Assembly: GCA_026419775.2 (NCBI GenBank)
Contig: JAOPGA020001300.1
Coordinates: 1-51,401 of the forward strand
Origin: Acrasis kona
Taxonomy: Eukaryota > Heterolobosea > Eutetramitea > Acrasida > Acrasidae
DNA: 51,401 bases
Direction: 5' to 3'
Shown: piece after piece, positions 21,801 through 32,026 of the stretch
Layout: each line of letters begins with the position of its first letter
How positions within the stretch are numbered: the first letter of the stretch is position 1
Program-made: the position numbers and the translations under genes
The notes under the pieces: model-generated
What the model was told of the DNA's origin: nothing
Database searches by the model: none
What the model saw: only the letters and a program-made list of their open reading frames with translations

Positions 21801-24800
21801 GACTCCAACTCCTACACCAACACCCACTGCTATACTCACTCCTACGCCAACACCCACTCCTACACTCACTCCCACACCGACTCCTACACCGACTCCAACA
21901 CCTACACCAACCCCAACTCCAACACCAACTCCAACCCCAACACCCACTCCTACACTCACTCCCACACCGACTCCAACACTTACTCCAACCCCTACTCCCA
22001 CACCAACACCCACACCCACTCCTACACCAACACCCACTGCTATACTCACTCCTACGCCAACACCCACTCCTACACTCACTCCCACACCGACTCCAACACT
22101 TACTCCAACTCCTACACTCACTCCCACACCGACTCCTACACCGACTCCAACACCTACACCAACCCCTACTCCCACACCAACACCCACTCCCACTCCTACA
22201 CTAACTCCAACACCTACTCCAACACTTACCCCAACTGCAGCCCCTACTCCCACACCAACACCCACCCCTACACCCACACTAACCTCTACTCCCACACCTA
22301 CACTCACTCCAACTCCAACTCCAACACTTACTCCAACACCTACAACACCGATTCCAACATCAACCTCTACTTCCACGCTAACTCCCACTCCCACTTCAAC
22401 TTCAACTCCAACACTTACTCCTACTCCCACACTAACACCTACACCAACCCCTACTCCTACACTCACTCCCACACCGACTCCTACACCAACTCCAACTCCA
22501 ACTCCAACAACCCCTACACTAACACCCACTCCCACACTAACACCCATACCTACTCCTACACTTACACCAACACTCACTCCAACTCCAACACTTACTCCTA
22601 CTCCCACTCTCACTCCTACATTAACATCCACACCTACACCCACTCCTACACCAACACTCATTCTCACTCCCACACCGACTCCAACTCCAACCTCTACACC
22701 TACACCACCACCAACACTCACTCCAACCCCAACACTTACTCCTACTCCCACTCTCACTCCTACACTAACATCCACACCTACACCGACACTACTTCCCACT
22801 CCTACTACTACTACACCTACACACACTCCATTCCCCACGCCTACTCCTACTCCTACACTAACACCTACACCATCCTATACACCCACTCTAATACCGACCA
22901 CAACTATTCCTATCTCACAAAATCCTACACCAACTGCTACTCCTACTTCTTCTCCAACTACTACACCAACCCCTACTCCCACGCAGATATCAACATTTAC
23001 TTCCACATCAACAATCACTCAAACACCATCTTCGATATCCACTGTTACCTCATCCCTAACGCCTACATCTACTCCTATTCAAACCATTACTCCTACTACT
23101 CCTACTTATACACTAACACCCATTTCTACTCCAACACAATACAACTTTGCCTTCTCTAATAATGGTATCACTGTCATGTATTACTACAACATGACTTCCA
23201 ATTCGTCAACAATATTATCGAAATATTTTGTAAATGGTACACAAACAACAATTATTATCAAGTCTGGTATACAAGGCGTGATCAATCAAATTGCTCCCAC
23301 TACGAACACAAATTCCACTGATGTACTAATCTCCACTTACAATAATGGAGTAACAACTATAGCTCAATTAAATGTAGTGGCGAATAGTAATATTACAACG
23401 GTTGCGTCTGTTACAGGTACACCCAATAGTTTAGTCTCTGTTTATGACTCTACCACAAAATCTACCTCTGTGCTCTTGTCAACATCAGATGCTGATGGTT
23501 CGACTGTTTTGAGTTCGTTATCGGTTCCAAGTATATCTAGTTCTTCATCGTTAACTCTTACAGCGAACGTGACAGTTGTATTAGTTGCCCCATCAGGAAG
23601 TAATCTTTTGGTATTTACTGTGTTCAACAATGTCACTGGTACAACCACTGCTTATATTTTAGCAGCAAATAGTTCGAGTAGTACCGCTACTATTAGTAGT
23701 TTTGATACTGGTTCTAAAACAACAAGCACTTCTACTACTATTAATATTACACCAGGATATACCCCTGTGTTGACGACTACTAGTACTGGCTATACTGTAT
23801 CTACTGGAAGCAATACTGCAGTTGTGATACCAAGTACAGTAAGTAGTAATAATAGTAGCGCTAGTATAAACATAGTTGCAGTTGTCATACCAGCTGTAAC
23901 TCCTACTCCAACGCCTACTCATACATCAACACCAGCTCCTACTACAGCACTGCCTTCTACGCCTAACCCTGTATTATTCACTTTAACGCCTAGCTTGACA
24001 ACTAGTTCATCACCTAGTTCTGTTTCGTCACCAGATGTAACCACTACTACACCACCTACAACTACACCACCTTCCTTGACTTTAACTACTTCGACCATTG
24101 CTGATGTTCGAAACTTCTTCTCTGGTAACAGTTCATCCATAAGTACCGATGATCCACCAGTCATCAATGTCATAACAGATAACGGTGAAAAAGTTGCAAC
24201 GATGACTTCATCATTCATTTCAGGTATTTCTGCTAGAAGATCACTTGTATCTACTGGCAAACAACCCAACGTGACTTCGCTGACGTGTCGCTTCAGTGTT
24301 AGTTCCAGTTCCATGGGAATAAATCCACTAGAAATATGGACAATTTCTACCAGCGATCAGTCCTATATAAGAGTAACCTTCTACTATGATATCGTTTCTT
24401 TTGTTGAAATTAATGTGCATCAACAAACTGGTGCTTCAGGATTTTCTGGAAAGAAACAAATTCCGTTTCAATTGCTCACTACTTACAGTGCGACTTTAAG
24501 CATTGAAGTTTTAAATAAGAGAATAAATTCTGTTACCTTGCTGTTCGGCAGGTACAACCTCGCAACAGACGACATTTACCCTGCGAGCACCTGCATCGTT
24601 CGTGGGCGATACTTTGATAGGTAAATTGTCGTGGTTGGTTTTGTCCCAAAGTAATATCGCATTGACCAGTCCTCTTGTAAATCGTGGATTGAGAGATACC
24701 AGTATGAACGCTAGTATTAATGTTTATTACCTAGAAGCTATATCCAGCAATACTACTGCTTCGTTCAATAATACTACTTCAACAGCAGGAATCATTGACA

Positions 24801-24991
24801 GGGAGTTTCTATTTCTAACATTTATATCATCGTCCATTTTATCAGTCTTGTTTGTTGTAGTTCTAGTGGTTGTGGTTACAATCTTCTGCATAACAGCCTA
24901 TATTGTATCAAAGAGAAGAAAAGTACAGCCATTGTCTGCTTCATTGAACATACATGAACTTGATCAATTCTCTGCGAAACAGCCAATCTAA
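15899..24991 (+). CDS. Giant NHL-repeat/EGF/Pro-Thr-stalk type I membrane protein, three frame breaks
   Basis: One gene of about 3,030 codons spread over four frames: to about 18083, to about 21095, to about 24540, then to TAA at 24991. Start 15899 ([16 protein letters not shown]) gives a clean signal peptide; 15869 is an in-frame alternative. Residues about 25-720 and 740-1420 are two similar arrays of NHL beta-propeller blades ([17 protein letters not shown]...D...VYF). Then come two copies of a Cys/Trp module ([32 protein letters not shown]), a LamG/ConA-like domain (FTIVTWVRF ... WYQLTGSYD), three EGF-like modules ([20 protein letters not shown]), a Pro-Thr stalk, a Ser/Thr-rich domain, one TM helix near 24830 and a short basic tail. 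It looks like a cell-surface adhesion or receptor protein. Each break needs +1 (or -2) to rejoin, so this is an assembly error or an eroding allele. Confidence 0.82.
21718..22880 (+). repeat. Pro-Thr minisatellite (about 1.15 kb)
   Basis: Degenerate hexamer-based repeat of the type ACACCNACNCCN encoding alternating Pro-Thr with occasional Leu, Ser, Ala or Ile. Longer blocks (for example the 21830-21890 and 22030-22090 segments) recur almost exactly. The lack of T-led stop triplets leaves the other forward frames and a reverse frame open over long stretches; those are not genes. In the protein it forms a stiff, probably O-glycosylated stalk. Confidence 0.95.
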
Positions 24992-25270
24992 TGTGATTAA
25001 ATCAATAAACATACATGTCACACAATGACGTCGCATTCTCATAGTAATCTATTGAATCTCACCATCTCCTGTATATCGCAGCCCTAGACCTGATTATAAT
25101 TGTTGATCGGTCATTATTTAGACGTCATTTAATAATAGATTAGTAATTTGACCAGAGTATGAAACATCAAGAGATTTTAATTATATACTGATTTAGATTT
25201 ATAGATAAGATTATAATAAATAACAACGTTCCACACGTCGCAGTTTATGTTCAAAGTTAGTTTTGATTTG

Positions 25271-25807
25271 TTAACTAGAGAGTCTTCGCCTTCTTCTGTA
25301 CTCTCTCGAAAATACTCTTCTTCTCTTGACTTCACTTGTACTAGTGGCTGGCCTTTCGTACGTTGGATCTGGAACTAATTCAAGCATATATCTATCAACT
25401 CCATGAGCTACCATTCTAATGTCAAATCCGATGTTCGTAGTATTAGAAAGTAGTTGTGAATCAAAATTTTCTTGACGCAGGTTCCTATAACATAACATCT
25501 TAGCCAAAAACCTTGATGCTGCTGGAGGGAAAACATCTATAATGCAGACACCGATATCAAGTTTGGAAGTGAACGGTAAATTAGGCGCTGGGCTTCCTTC
25601 TAATTGTTTTATAATAAACCGTCCATCGATTGTTATAAACATTGACTCCAGTTGAATGGGTGCTACTTTTGAACCTCGAGAGAGGTTTGTTAGCATGTCA
25701 TCACCCTGAACGTTGAAAATGTCCGTCGCATCGAACGAAAATGTTGGTGAATGGCTGTCGTCACTTTGTGTATCATTGCCCTTGAAGCAGCTACTTGCAC
25801 TTCCCAT
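25271..25807 (-). CDS. Small protein with predicted N-myristoyl/palmitoyl anchor (178 aa)
   Basis: The frame is open from 25864, but I choose ATG at 25807 because it gives MGSASSCF: Gly2 for N-myristoylation and Cys7 for palmitoylation. The body (residues 15-150) is soluble, with VAPIQLESMFITIDGRFIIK, LDIGVCIIDVFPPAASRFLA and NIGFDIRMVAHGVDRYMLEL, probably an alpha/beta domain. The C-terminus is very basic (VKRRRVFSREYRRRRRLSS). I do not recognise a family. The dual-acylation motif suggests the cytosolic face of a membrane; that is inferred from the N-terminus only. The 279-bp gap below it (24992-25270) shows no gene. Confidence 0.65.
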   Translation of the reverse strand: MGSASSCFKGNDTQSDDSHSPTFSFDATDIFNVQGDDMLTNLSRGSKVAPIQLESMFITIDGRFIIKQLEGSPAPNLPFTSKLDIGVCIIDVFPPAASRFLAKMLCYRNLRQENFDSQLLSNTTNIGFDIRMVAHGVDRYMLELVPDPTYERPATSTSEVKRRRVFSREYRRRRRLSS

Positions 25808-26296
25808 TCGTTTTTTTAAAACTATATTTACCGTAGTCAAACTCCGAATAACCGCAATGAACAAAACAAGACAAACTATTTTTATAATATATTTTTAAAA
25901 TGAGAGCCATTTGAATAAAATCATTCAAAATTCTAGTTCTTTTGGGGGTGCGGTTACTGATATCCCTAGCTAAATGTAGACTGCACTTGCGCAAGCCATT
26001 TGGCTAACTCAATGAATCTGCTAGTATTTAATGTATATCAAATAAAAGTTCTCAAACATTGGTTACTTAAAAGAAATTTTGAAAGCTTTTGAAACGTTAT
26101 TTAATTAGCCCCCCTCCTGTAGGAAATCTTAACCCGTAAAAGAAACTCCCAATTTCCGTTACCATAAATTTAAATAAGAAAGTATTTTATCCATTATGGA
26201 CGAAAAAGACGTTACTTTACGAAGCGGAGTATAATTAATTAACCGCCTAACTTGGGTATAATTACGCAAACGGAAAAAATTTGTCAGTTTAACAAA
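25808..26296. other. Intergenic region between divergent genes
   Basis: AT-rich sequence between the divergent acylated-protein gene and the aquaporin gene. The open frames here are short and low-complexity. Nothing beyond presumed promoters can be supported. Confidence 0.6.
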
Positions 26297-27272
26297 ATGG
26301 CCGCAGAAGGAGAAATTGTGCCACACAAGCTTGTCGCTGTAGAGAAGACTCACGAAGAGAAGCAGAAGAAGCACGAAGAGAGAGTTATTTTGACCAAAGC
26401 AGTGTGTGCTGAAGTACTTTGCACAGCATTATTCATGTTTTTGTCGTGTGCGTCCTCTATTAACTATCACAGACAAGAGAAAAATTACACATCAGAGTCA
26501 CTCATTGCGTCTATACACGTGGTCTTCTCAGTGACTGCTTTTGTGTATGCATTTGCGGATGTATCGGGAGCACATTTCAACCCATCTATAACCTTTGCTA
26601 CCTTTGTGAGAGGAAAAACATCACTTTCAAAAAGCATACTATACATTGTTGCACAGCTAACAGGATCCATAATATCCTGCATCCTACTTCTTATAGTATT
26701 TCCGAACGTAAACCTAAAAGAAGTAGTTCCAAACAAGTCTCACGACACTTCACTATGGCAAATGTTTTTTATGGAAACATTTCTTTCTTTCATGCTTGCA
26801 ACCGTTGTTTTCTCAACAGCATTTGATAAGATTGATAGAAGGGTCGATGTGAACTCAGAGGCAAGATTTGTAATGCTTTTACACACTAACATAACAATAG
26901 AAGGCGAAAGCAAAATTAACAATATATACAACAGACGGAAACTCTAAGGCAGCGTTCGCACCAATAGCAGTGAGCATGCTTGCTGGAAGTCTTGTTTTTG
27001 TGGGAGGTACCATCAGCGGAAGCGTCTTTAATCCTGCTCGCGTCTTCGGCCCCGCGCTTTTCTCTTGGAGTTGGGATAATCACTGGGTTTATTGGATTGC
27101 AAACTGTCTTGGCACTTCGCTTGGAAGCCTGCTCCAAGCGCTGTTCGCATATAAAGAAGATCAAGATGAATTTTTACAGACTCTCACGACTCCGTCAAAT
27201 CAAGTCGCAATAATTGAGCCAATTATAAAAGACCTCCCAGAAGATTTGCCTAAAGAACTAGACATTGTGTAA
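26297..27272 (+). CDS. Aquaporin / MIP-family channel (314 aa)
   Basis: Exons 26297..26869 and 26901..27272 are joined by a 31-nt intron, among the shortest here. ATG at 26297 follows AACAAA. The cytosolic N-terminus is rich in Lys/Glu (KTHEEKQKKHEERV). Six membrane segments are visible. Pore half-loops are SGAHFNPSITFATF (first NPA box as NPS, near residue 95) and SGSVFNPARVFGPAL (second, canonical NPAR, near residue 234). The family conducts water or small neutral solutes; the NPS variant may alter the pore, and selectivity cannot be read directly. The C-terminal tail is acidic (DLPEDLPKELDIV). An earlier in-frame codon run upstream lacks ATG support. Confidence 0.9.
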
Positions 27273-27440
27273 ACAAATTACCTTCAACAATCTAGGAAAT
27301 TAGAATGAAGTCGGCTAGGAAAATTCAACAACGACAAAATAAAAGAATGTTTTAAATTTGTCGTGTTAGGGGTAGTGGGACCGAATCCAACACCCATTAA
27401 ACAAACGAGACAAGCAGTCGCATATATATGTTACAAAATT

Positions 27441-29190
27441 TTAATCTGTGAAGACGCTATCTGCAGATACCGAGGAAGAAGATGACGAACTTACATCACT
27501 AGATGAGTCCTGCCGAAGTGTTTCATTCCTTATTGGTGAGAGATTTACCGGTGAGTATTCCTTTGTGGTGTGTATAATATCGGCGCTACTGTTCAACAAT
27601 TTATCGGTCTTTGCATCATCAACACTGCTTCTTGAAAATTCAAACTTGTGATGGGATGGTAGCTTTGCAATTCTCATCTTTTCTTTGAAGATTTCTTTTC
27701 TTGATAGACCGCTGTACCTAATCTCTAGCTCTGATTCCCAGTCCCTTAATTGCCTGTTTCTCTCTTCCTGTATTCTCCAAATTTTGTTTTGTTTCTCCTC
27801 TACACACGCAAATTCTCTTTCGGTATCTTTTAACACCATCTCTCTTCTTCTTAAAATTTCGTCCCTTGTCTCCATGTCATTCTCTATGAGTGCAATCTTC
27901 ATCTCCCTTGCTTCGTTTTCTATAGAGATCCTTTCTAATCTCTTTCGTTCCTTGTCAAGATCAGATTTTGTGCTGTTCAAGCGGGCTTCTCTGTCATCTA
28001 GTTCTTGTTTGAATTTTTGTAATTCCTCCTTTTGTTGGGATCGAAGAATATCGAGCTCCTAAACACAAAATAAATAACAGTAATAATAAGACTTACATGA
28101 CGAGACTTTTCTACCATCTTTTGCGTCTCAAATTTCTTTTCAGATATCACATCCTCCAACTCCCTAATTTTGGCTTTATTATTATTTATACAACTTTTTG
28201 TTTCAATCTCTTCTTTTTGCAAATTTTCGATTGTGTTTTGTCTTCTTTTGATTACTTCCTCTAATTCACGGAGATTTAATCTTGCACTAGAACATCGCTC
28301 TTCTATATCTGTTAATTCTGTTTTTACATTAGACCGCCTCAACTCAAGATCAGCGACTAGATTTTCCAATTGCATCGATGTTGTCAAGTTATTGCTGTTG
28401 ACTTCTTTTTGTTTGGTGAGTTCGTTTTTTTGAAGCTCCAGGTCTCTCTTCTAATTTCATTGTTAGTATATTGAAGAACACCAAGTACTTTTTCGTTGAT
28501 TGATTTGGCTATGCTCTTTACGTGATCTTCCTTAGCGCTTAGTTGAGAGAATAAGTCATCAATCTTGATTTTATGTTGCTTTTGAGATTCAGTCACTATG
28601 TTTTCTTTTGATTCTAGGTGAGCTTCTCTCTTCGCAAGTTCTGCTTCTTTCTTTTTTATAGCATCCATTCTATCCGAACTAAGCTCTTTGTGTAATATTG
28701 TCTTCTCTTTTTCAAGAAGCTCTTGTACTTTTCGTAGCATCAAGATTTTATTGTCTAAATCTTTTCTTATTCTTTTGTTATCCAGTTCCCTCAACTTCAC
28801 CTTAGCGAGTTTTTTTCTCAACTCCCCCTCAACATGTTTTACATGGTCCTCCCATAGAATACCAAGAAAGTCTGAGGATATATTATGCTTGTGAAGCGAC
28901 ACGCCTTTGATGCCATTAGCCAAATACTCGTCTATGTTGTCTTCGTCGCTGTTTTGGACAGAGTTATAAGAATTACTACTCATCGTTCTATTTTGCACTG
29001 AGTTAGAGAGCTTTTGTATATGGTCGTATTGATAACGTTGCTCAGCACTTGGATTTACATTGCTCAAATCCTGATTCTCATGTTTAATCTGAGATTTCTG
29101 CTCCATAGATGAGGATCTAAAGTAGTTTAAATTCCTCTCGCTGTCATAATCATAATGGTTTTTCCGCTCCACTCGTTTGTCACAGTCCAT
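27441..29190 (-). CDS. Coiled-coil protein (557 aa, three exons)
   Basis: Exons 28489..29190, 28097..28450 and 27441..28058, with two 38-nt introns; the first carries ATACTAAC. I start at MDCDKRVERKNH (29190). An upstream in-frame ATG at 29253 would overlap the start of the divergent gene. Residues 1-110 are polar and disordered; 130-500 are continuous coiled coil (ELRKKLAKVKLRELDNKR, EKSRHELDILRSQQKEEL, KERKRLERISIENEAREM). The tail is Ser-rich (SSDVSSSSSSSVSADS). No motor or enzymatic domain is visible. Segment ISSDFLGILWEDHVKHVEGE is the most specific-looking patch. Likely structural (cytoskeletal or basal-body scaffolds are possible), but not assignable. Confidence 0.8.
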
Positions 29191-29251
29191 ATACCGCGAC
29201 TCAGATTGTAATTTTGGTTGATTATTACATTTTCCCCATACATAACAAATC

Positions 29252-29716
29252 ATGTCCAGCGTAACAAACAACACAATGAACAATGTAGAGGCGACCAGGC
29301 AAAAAGAAGCCGAGAGATATGAACAAACCTCTCTCCCACGCTCTCAACAAAATTTCACTACAGCATACAAACCATTGATCTTTGGAGGTATCCTTGGAGG
29401 TATTGGTCATATTATTGAATTATATGCCAACAAAAAAAAACCAAGTGAGTTTAGCGCATTATACTTATACTCAGTATCCATAGGGCCTGCCGAATTTCTA
29501 CTGAGTGTTTTTGGAGTAGGCTGTATGCTTCAAATTGGCTCAAACATTGGTGAGGTTGCCAAGAACGCAGTTGCAATGTCGAGAGTGAAGTTTATAACAG
29601 AAAGAAGAAAGAGATATGTAGAGGACCCACTTTCCGAGAATGTTGTTGAAAATAGAAAATATGAAAATCTTATTGATTCATACGAGGATCAAGCACGTAA
29701 CAAGAACATACAATGA
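29252..29716 (+). CDS. Small membrane protein, two hydrophobic segments (154 aa)
   Basis: Single exon from ATG 29252. After a polar N-terminus (about 38 residues) come two hydrophobic stretches, YKPLIFGGILGGIGHIIELY (about 39-58) and SVSIGPAEFLLSVFGVGCML (about 75-94), then a charged helical tail (RVKFITERRKRYVEDP). This two-helix layout suits a mitochondrial or ER membrane protein, though no family is recognised. It shares a promoter region of at most about 60 bp with the divergent coiled-coil gene, so the two may be co-regulated. Confidence 0.7.
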   Translation: MSSVTNNTMNNVEATRQKEAERYEQTSLPRSQQNFTTAYKPLIFGGILGGIGHIIELYANKKKPSEFSALYLYSVSIGPAEFLLSVFGVGCMLQIGSNIGEVAKNAVAMSRVKFITERRKRYVEDPLSENVVENRKYENLIDSYEDQARNKNIQ

Positions 29717-29747
29717 AAGCAATGAACATGGGTTATTCGCAATACTA

Positions 29748-31799
29748 TTAACTTTTAATTTCTTTTCTTCTTCTATTTCTCTTCTTCTTTTTTGATTGGG
29801 GCGGTGGAAATGTGAATTTTACATGATGTTGTCCAACGGCTGACCAGTAGGGAACGTAAGGAATTGTTGTTAAATCTTCCAAACCCTTCAGCTCTTCATG
29901 AAGGTCAAGACTCTCCGAACTCTGCTTATCCTGTGCCTTCATAATATTAATCATACCATCCTCACATACTAACAGGTAATCCGCTTGGGGTAGCAAAAGT
30001 ATATTTTGTAACAAAGCATGCAACTTCTCTAAACAATTGTTTTGTGGGACAAGTGCAACACTTCTCTTAAACTCAATTTCTACAATGGAGTCACGCAAAG
30101 GATCAACACGAGAAAGCATCAAGCATGAGTCAATAGGACGGGCAGATAAGTGAGCGAAGCAAGCAATTTCGTCACTCTCCGTTAACACTTCCAACGCCTT
30201 ATCAGTATGATATTCCATATTAGACTTGATACAAACAATCTGCGGTTTCATACCACCCACAGAACAACCACGATGAGTGCACCTCAATAGAAATGTCAAA
30301 CCACCCACTTTATGTCTAGAATATACAACATTATCTTGGGCCACCTGTTCTTGTTGTGAATACTTGATGCATTGTTCTGATGATTTCATGGACTCTGTAC
30401 AGCAACGCTTATAATACATTTCGTTTAACTTTCTCATAGTGTACCTCTTTTTAAGGAAAGGCTTACCAATCACAACAAAACTATTCTGACCTTCTCTTGA
30501 GTGGAACGAAACTGGCAAATGACAAGACCATTTATTCGACAAATGTTCCAACAAACAAGTAAGCGCCGACGACGTCATGACGATTGGGTCATGCGGCCTG
30601 GTAGGATCTTGAACATACAAATCTTGCGCAAGCTCAACTTTACTGGGCGTCAAAAGAGTTTCGTTCATCTTTATTTGTAGAGGATATACATTGTTCATGT
30701 TGATGGATGTGGTGGGAGGAGTTAGGACATGGCACGAACCCATCTTTTTCACAACAGCCAAACATTCTAATCTTGTCTCAGTACTTGGAACAGCACTCAT
30801 GTTAACAGAACATACTTTGGAATAAAATCTTGTAAAAGTCAAAACTCTGTCTCTCTTTCGTTTTATTAATGTGCTCGTGAACATTTTGACCTGATCTGAT
30901 ATGTACTTGTAACACTCTGGATGTAACATGGCCTCGTTGAAAATGTGTTTTTGGTATTCTGAGATTTCCTTCTCTGCTTTTAGTTTTAGTTCGATAAACC
31001 TTACTTTCTTGTTCTTTGGTAAAGCATTTCTTGAGTTGAGTGCACATGATTCCAAGAATTCTTTTTGTTCTCCAGAGTTGAGCGAAGAGGTGCGATTGCT
31101 TGGTGTCTTGGATGTTTCGTTTTGATTGTGGTCATTCATGCCATCTTCTTTTGATTGTTGAGGGACCACTACTCTACCGTACGATCTTAGTTTGTCCATG
31201 ATGTTTTCGTCTGCTTTGATCTTTTTAAGTTGTTGAGCAAAGTCATCGTCAAAGGTTTGATAATCTAAAAAGGAGTCTTTCATGTTTAATCTACGCTCTT
31301 GCTCTTCTTCTGCAAAAGATGCATGTTTTACATTTAGAAAATTAACAAACTCTCCACTCACAATGTTTGATTTCAGCCCAGATAAACTAGCTATATAATT
31401 GTCTAGTGGGTTAGAGTGATGTGTTAACGTGCGATGTTGTTGTATGAGCTTCTCCTCTTCTAAAGAAGAAAACATCATCAATCCAGGCGACAATCTCTCT
31501 GGCCTATCTACAACAAAAGAGTTCATCATAGATGCGCAATTCATCACGTCATCAATCACCTCAGTGTGTACGGGATCCTCTCTCACCTCCGCATCTTGTG
31601 CGATTGTTTTTGTTTCCATGTTAACATCTTGCGCAACAGTTTCTGATTCCATCTCGTCATCTTTTTGATCAATGTCCGAAAGTTCAATATCGCTTGTAAC
31701 ATCATCTTGTTTACTTTGTTCTTGACCATCAACCTCACTTCGACACTCAACGTCGTCTTCGGCAATCATCAAATCATCTTCTTCATCATCGCTGTTCAT
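29748..31799 (-). CDS. ICE2/NARG2-like protein, little elongation complex subunit 2 (683 aa)
   Basis: Single long exon, ATG at 31799. Residues 1-90 are very acidic (DDEEDDLMIAEDDVE). The mid region includes HPECYKYISDQVKMFTSTL and a basic helix (LIKRKRDRVLTFTRF). The C-terminal third shows the order expected for the NARG2_C domain: NKWSCHLPVSFHSREGQNSF, KPFLKKRYTMRKLNEMYYK, GGLTFLLRCTHRG, MEYHTDKALEVLTE, LSRVDPLRDSIVEIEF and LLQNILLLPQADYLL. In animals ICE2 partners ICE1 and ELL in transcription of snRNA genes. The match is by motif order from memory, so moderate confidence. A Lys/Arg tail (KKKKRNRRRKE) should direct nuclear import. Confidence 0.6.
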   Translation of the reverse strand: MNSDDEEDDLMIAEDDVECRSEVDGQEQSKQDDVTSDIELSDIDQKDDEMESETVAQDVNMETKTIAQDAEVREDPVHTEVIDDVMNCASMMNSFVVDRPERLSPGLMMFSSLEEEKLIQQHRTLTHHSNPLDNYIASLSGLKSNIVSGEFVNFLNVKHASFAEEEQERRLNMKDSFLDYQTFDDDFAQQLKKIKADENIMDKLRSYGRVVVPQQSKEDGMNDHNQNETSKTPSNRTSSLNSGEQKEFLESCALNSRNALPKNKKVRFIELKLKAEKEISEYQKHIFNEAMLHPECYKYISDQVKMFTSTLIKRKRDRVLTFTRFYSKVCSVNMSAVPSTETRLECLAVVKKMGSCHVLTPPTTSINMNNVYPLQIKMNETLLTPSKVELAQDLYVQDPTRPHDPIVMTSSALTCLLEHLSNKWSCHLPVSFHSREGQNSFVVIGKPFLKKRYTMRKLNEMYYKRCCTESMKSSEQCIKYSQQEQVAQDNVVYSRHKVGGLTFLLRCTHRGCSVGGMKPQIVCIKSNMEYHTDKALEVLTESDEIACFAHLSARPIDSCLMLSRVDPLRDSIVEIEFKRSVALVPQNNCLEKLHALLQNILLLPQADYLLVCEDGMINIMKAQDKQSSESLDLHEELKGLEDLTTIPYVPYWSAVGQHHVKFTFPPPQSKKKKRNRRRKEIKS

Positions 31800-32026
31800 C
31801 GAGTTGGAGGAACTTATTGGTTGACAAGAATACCATCAACAAAAAACTAAGACCCAAAACAATTATATTATTTCATGTTTTAAATATCCCATCTCGTTCT
31901 GTACTGCAACAAAAAGTAAATGAGGTCTAAAATTTTTTATTCTTTTTCGTTTGTGCATCTGATTCATGCGAATCTTTTTGTTTAATAGCTGTTTGAAAAA
32001 AAAGTATTTTATCTATTTTACAAATG

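Noticed and set aside
21708-22838. 376-codon minus-strand Gly-Val frame, plus 184- and 481-codon plus-strand frames
   Set aside because: They are by-products of the Pro-Thr repeat, which lacks stops in several frames; the Pro-Thr frame alone continues into EGF and C-terminal domains.
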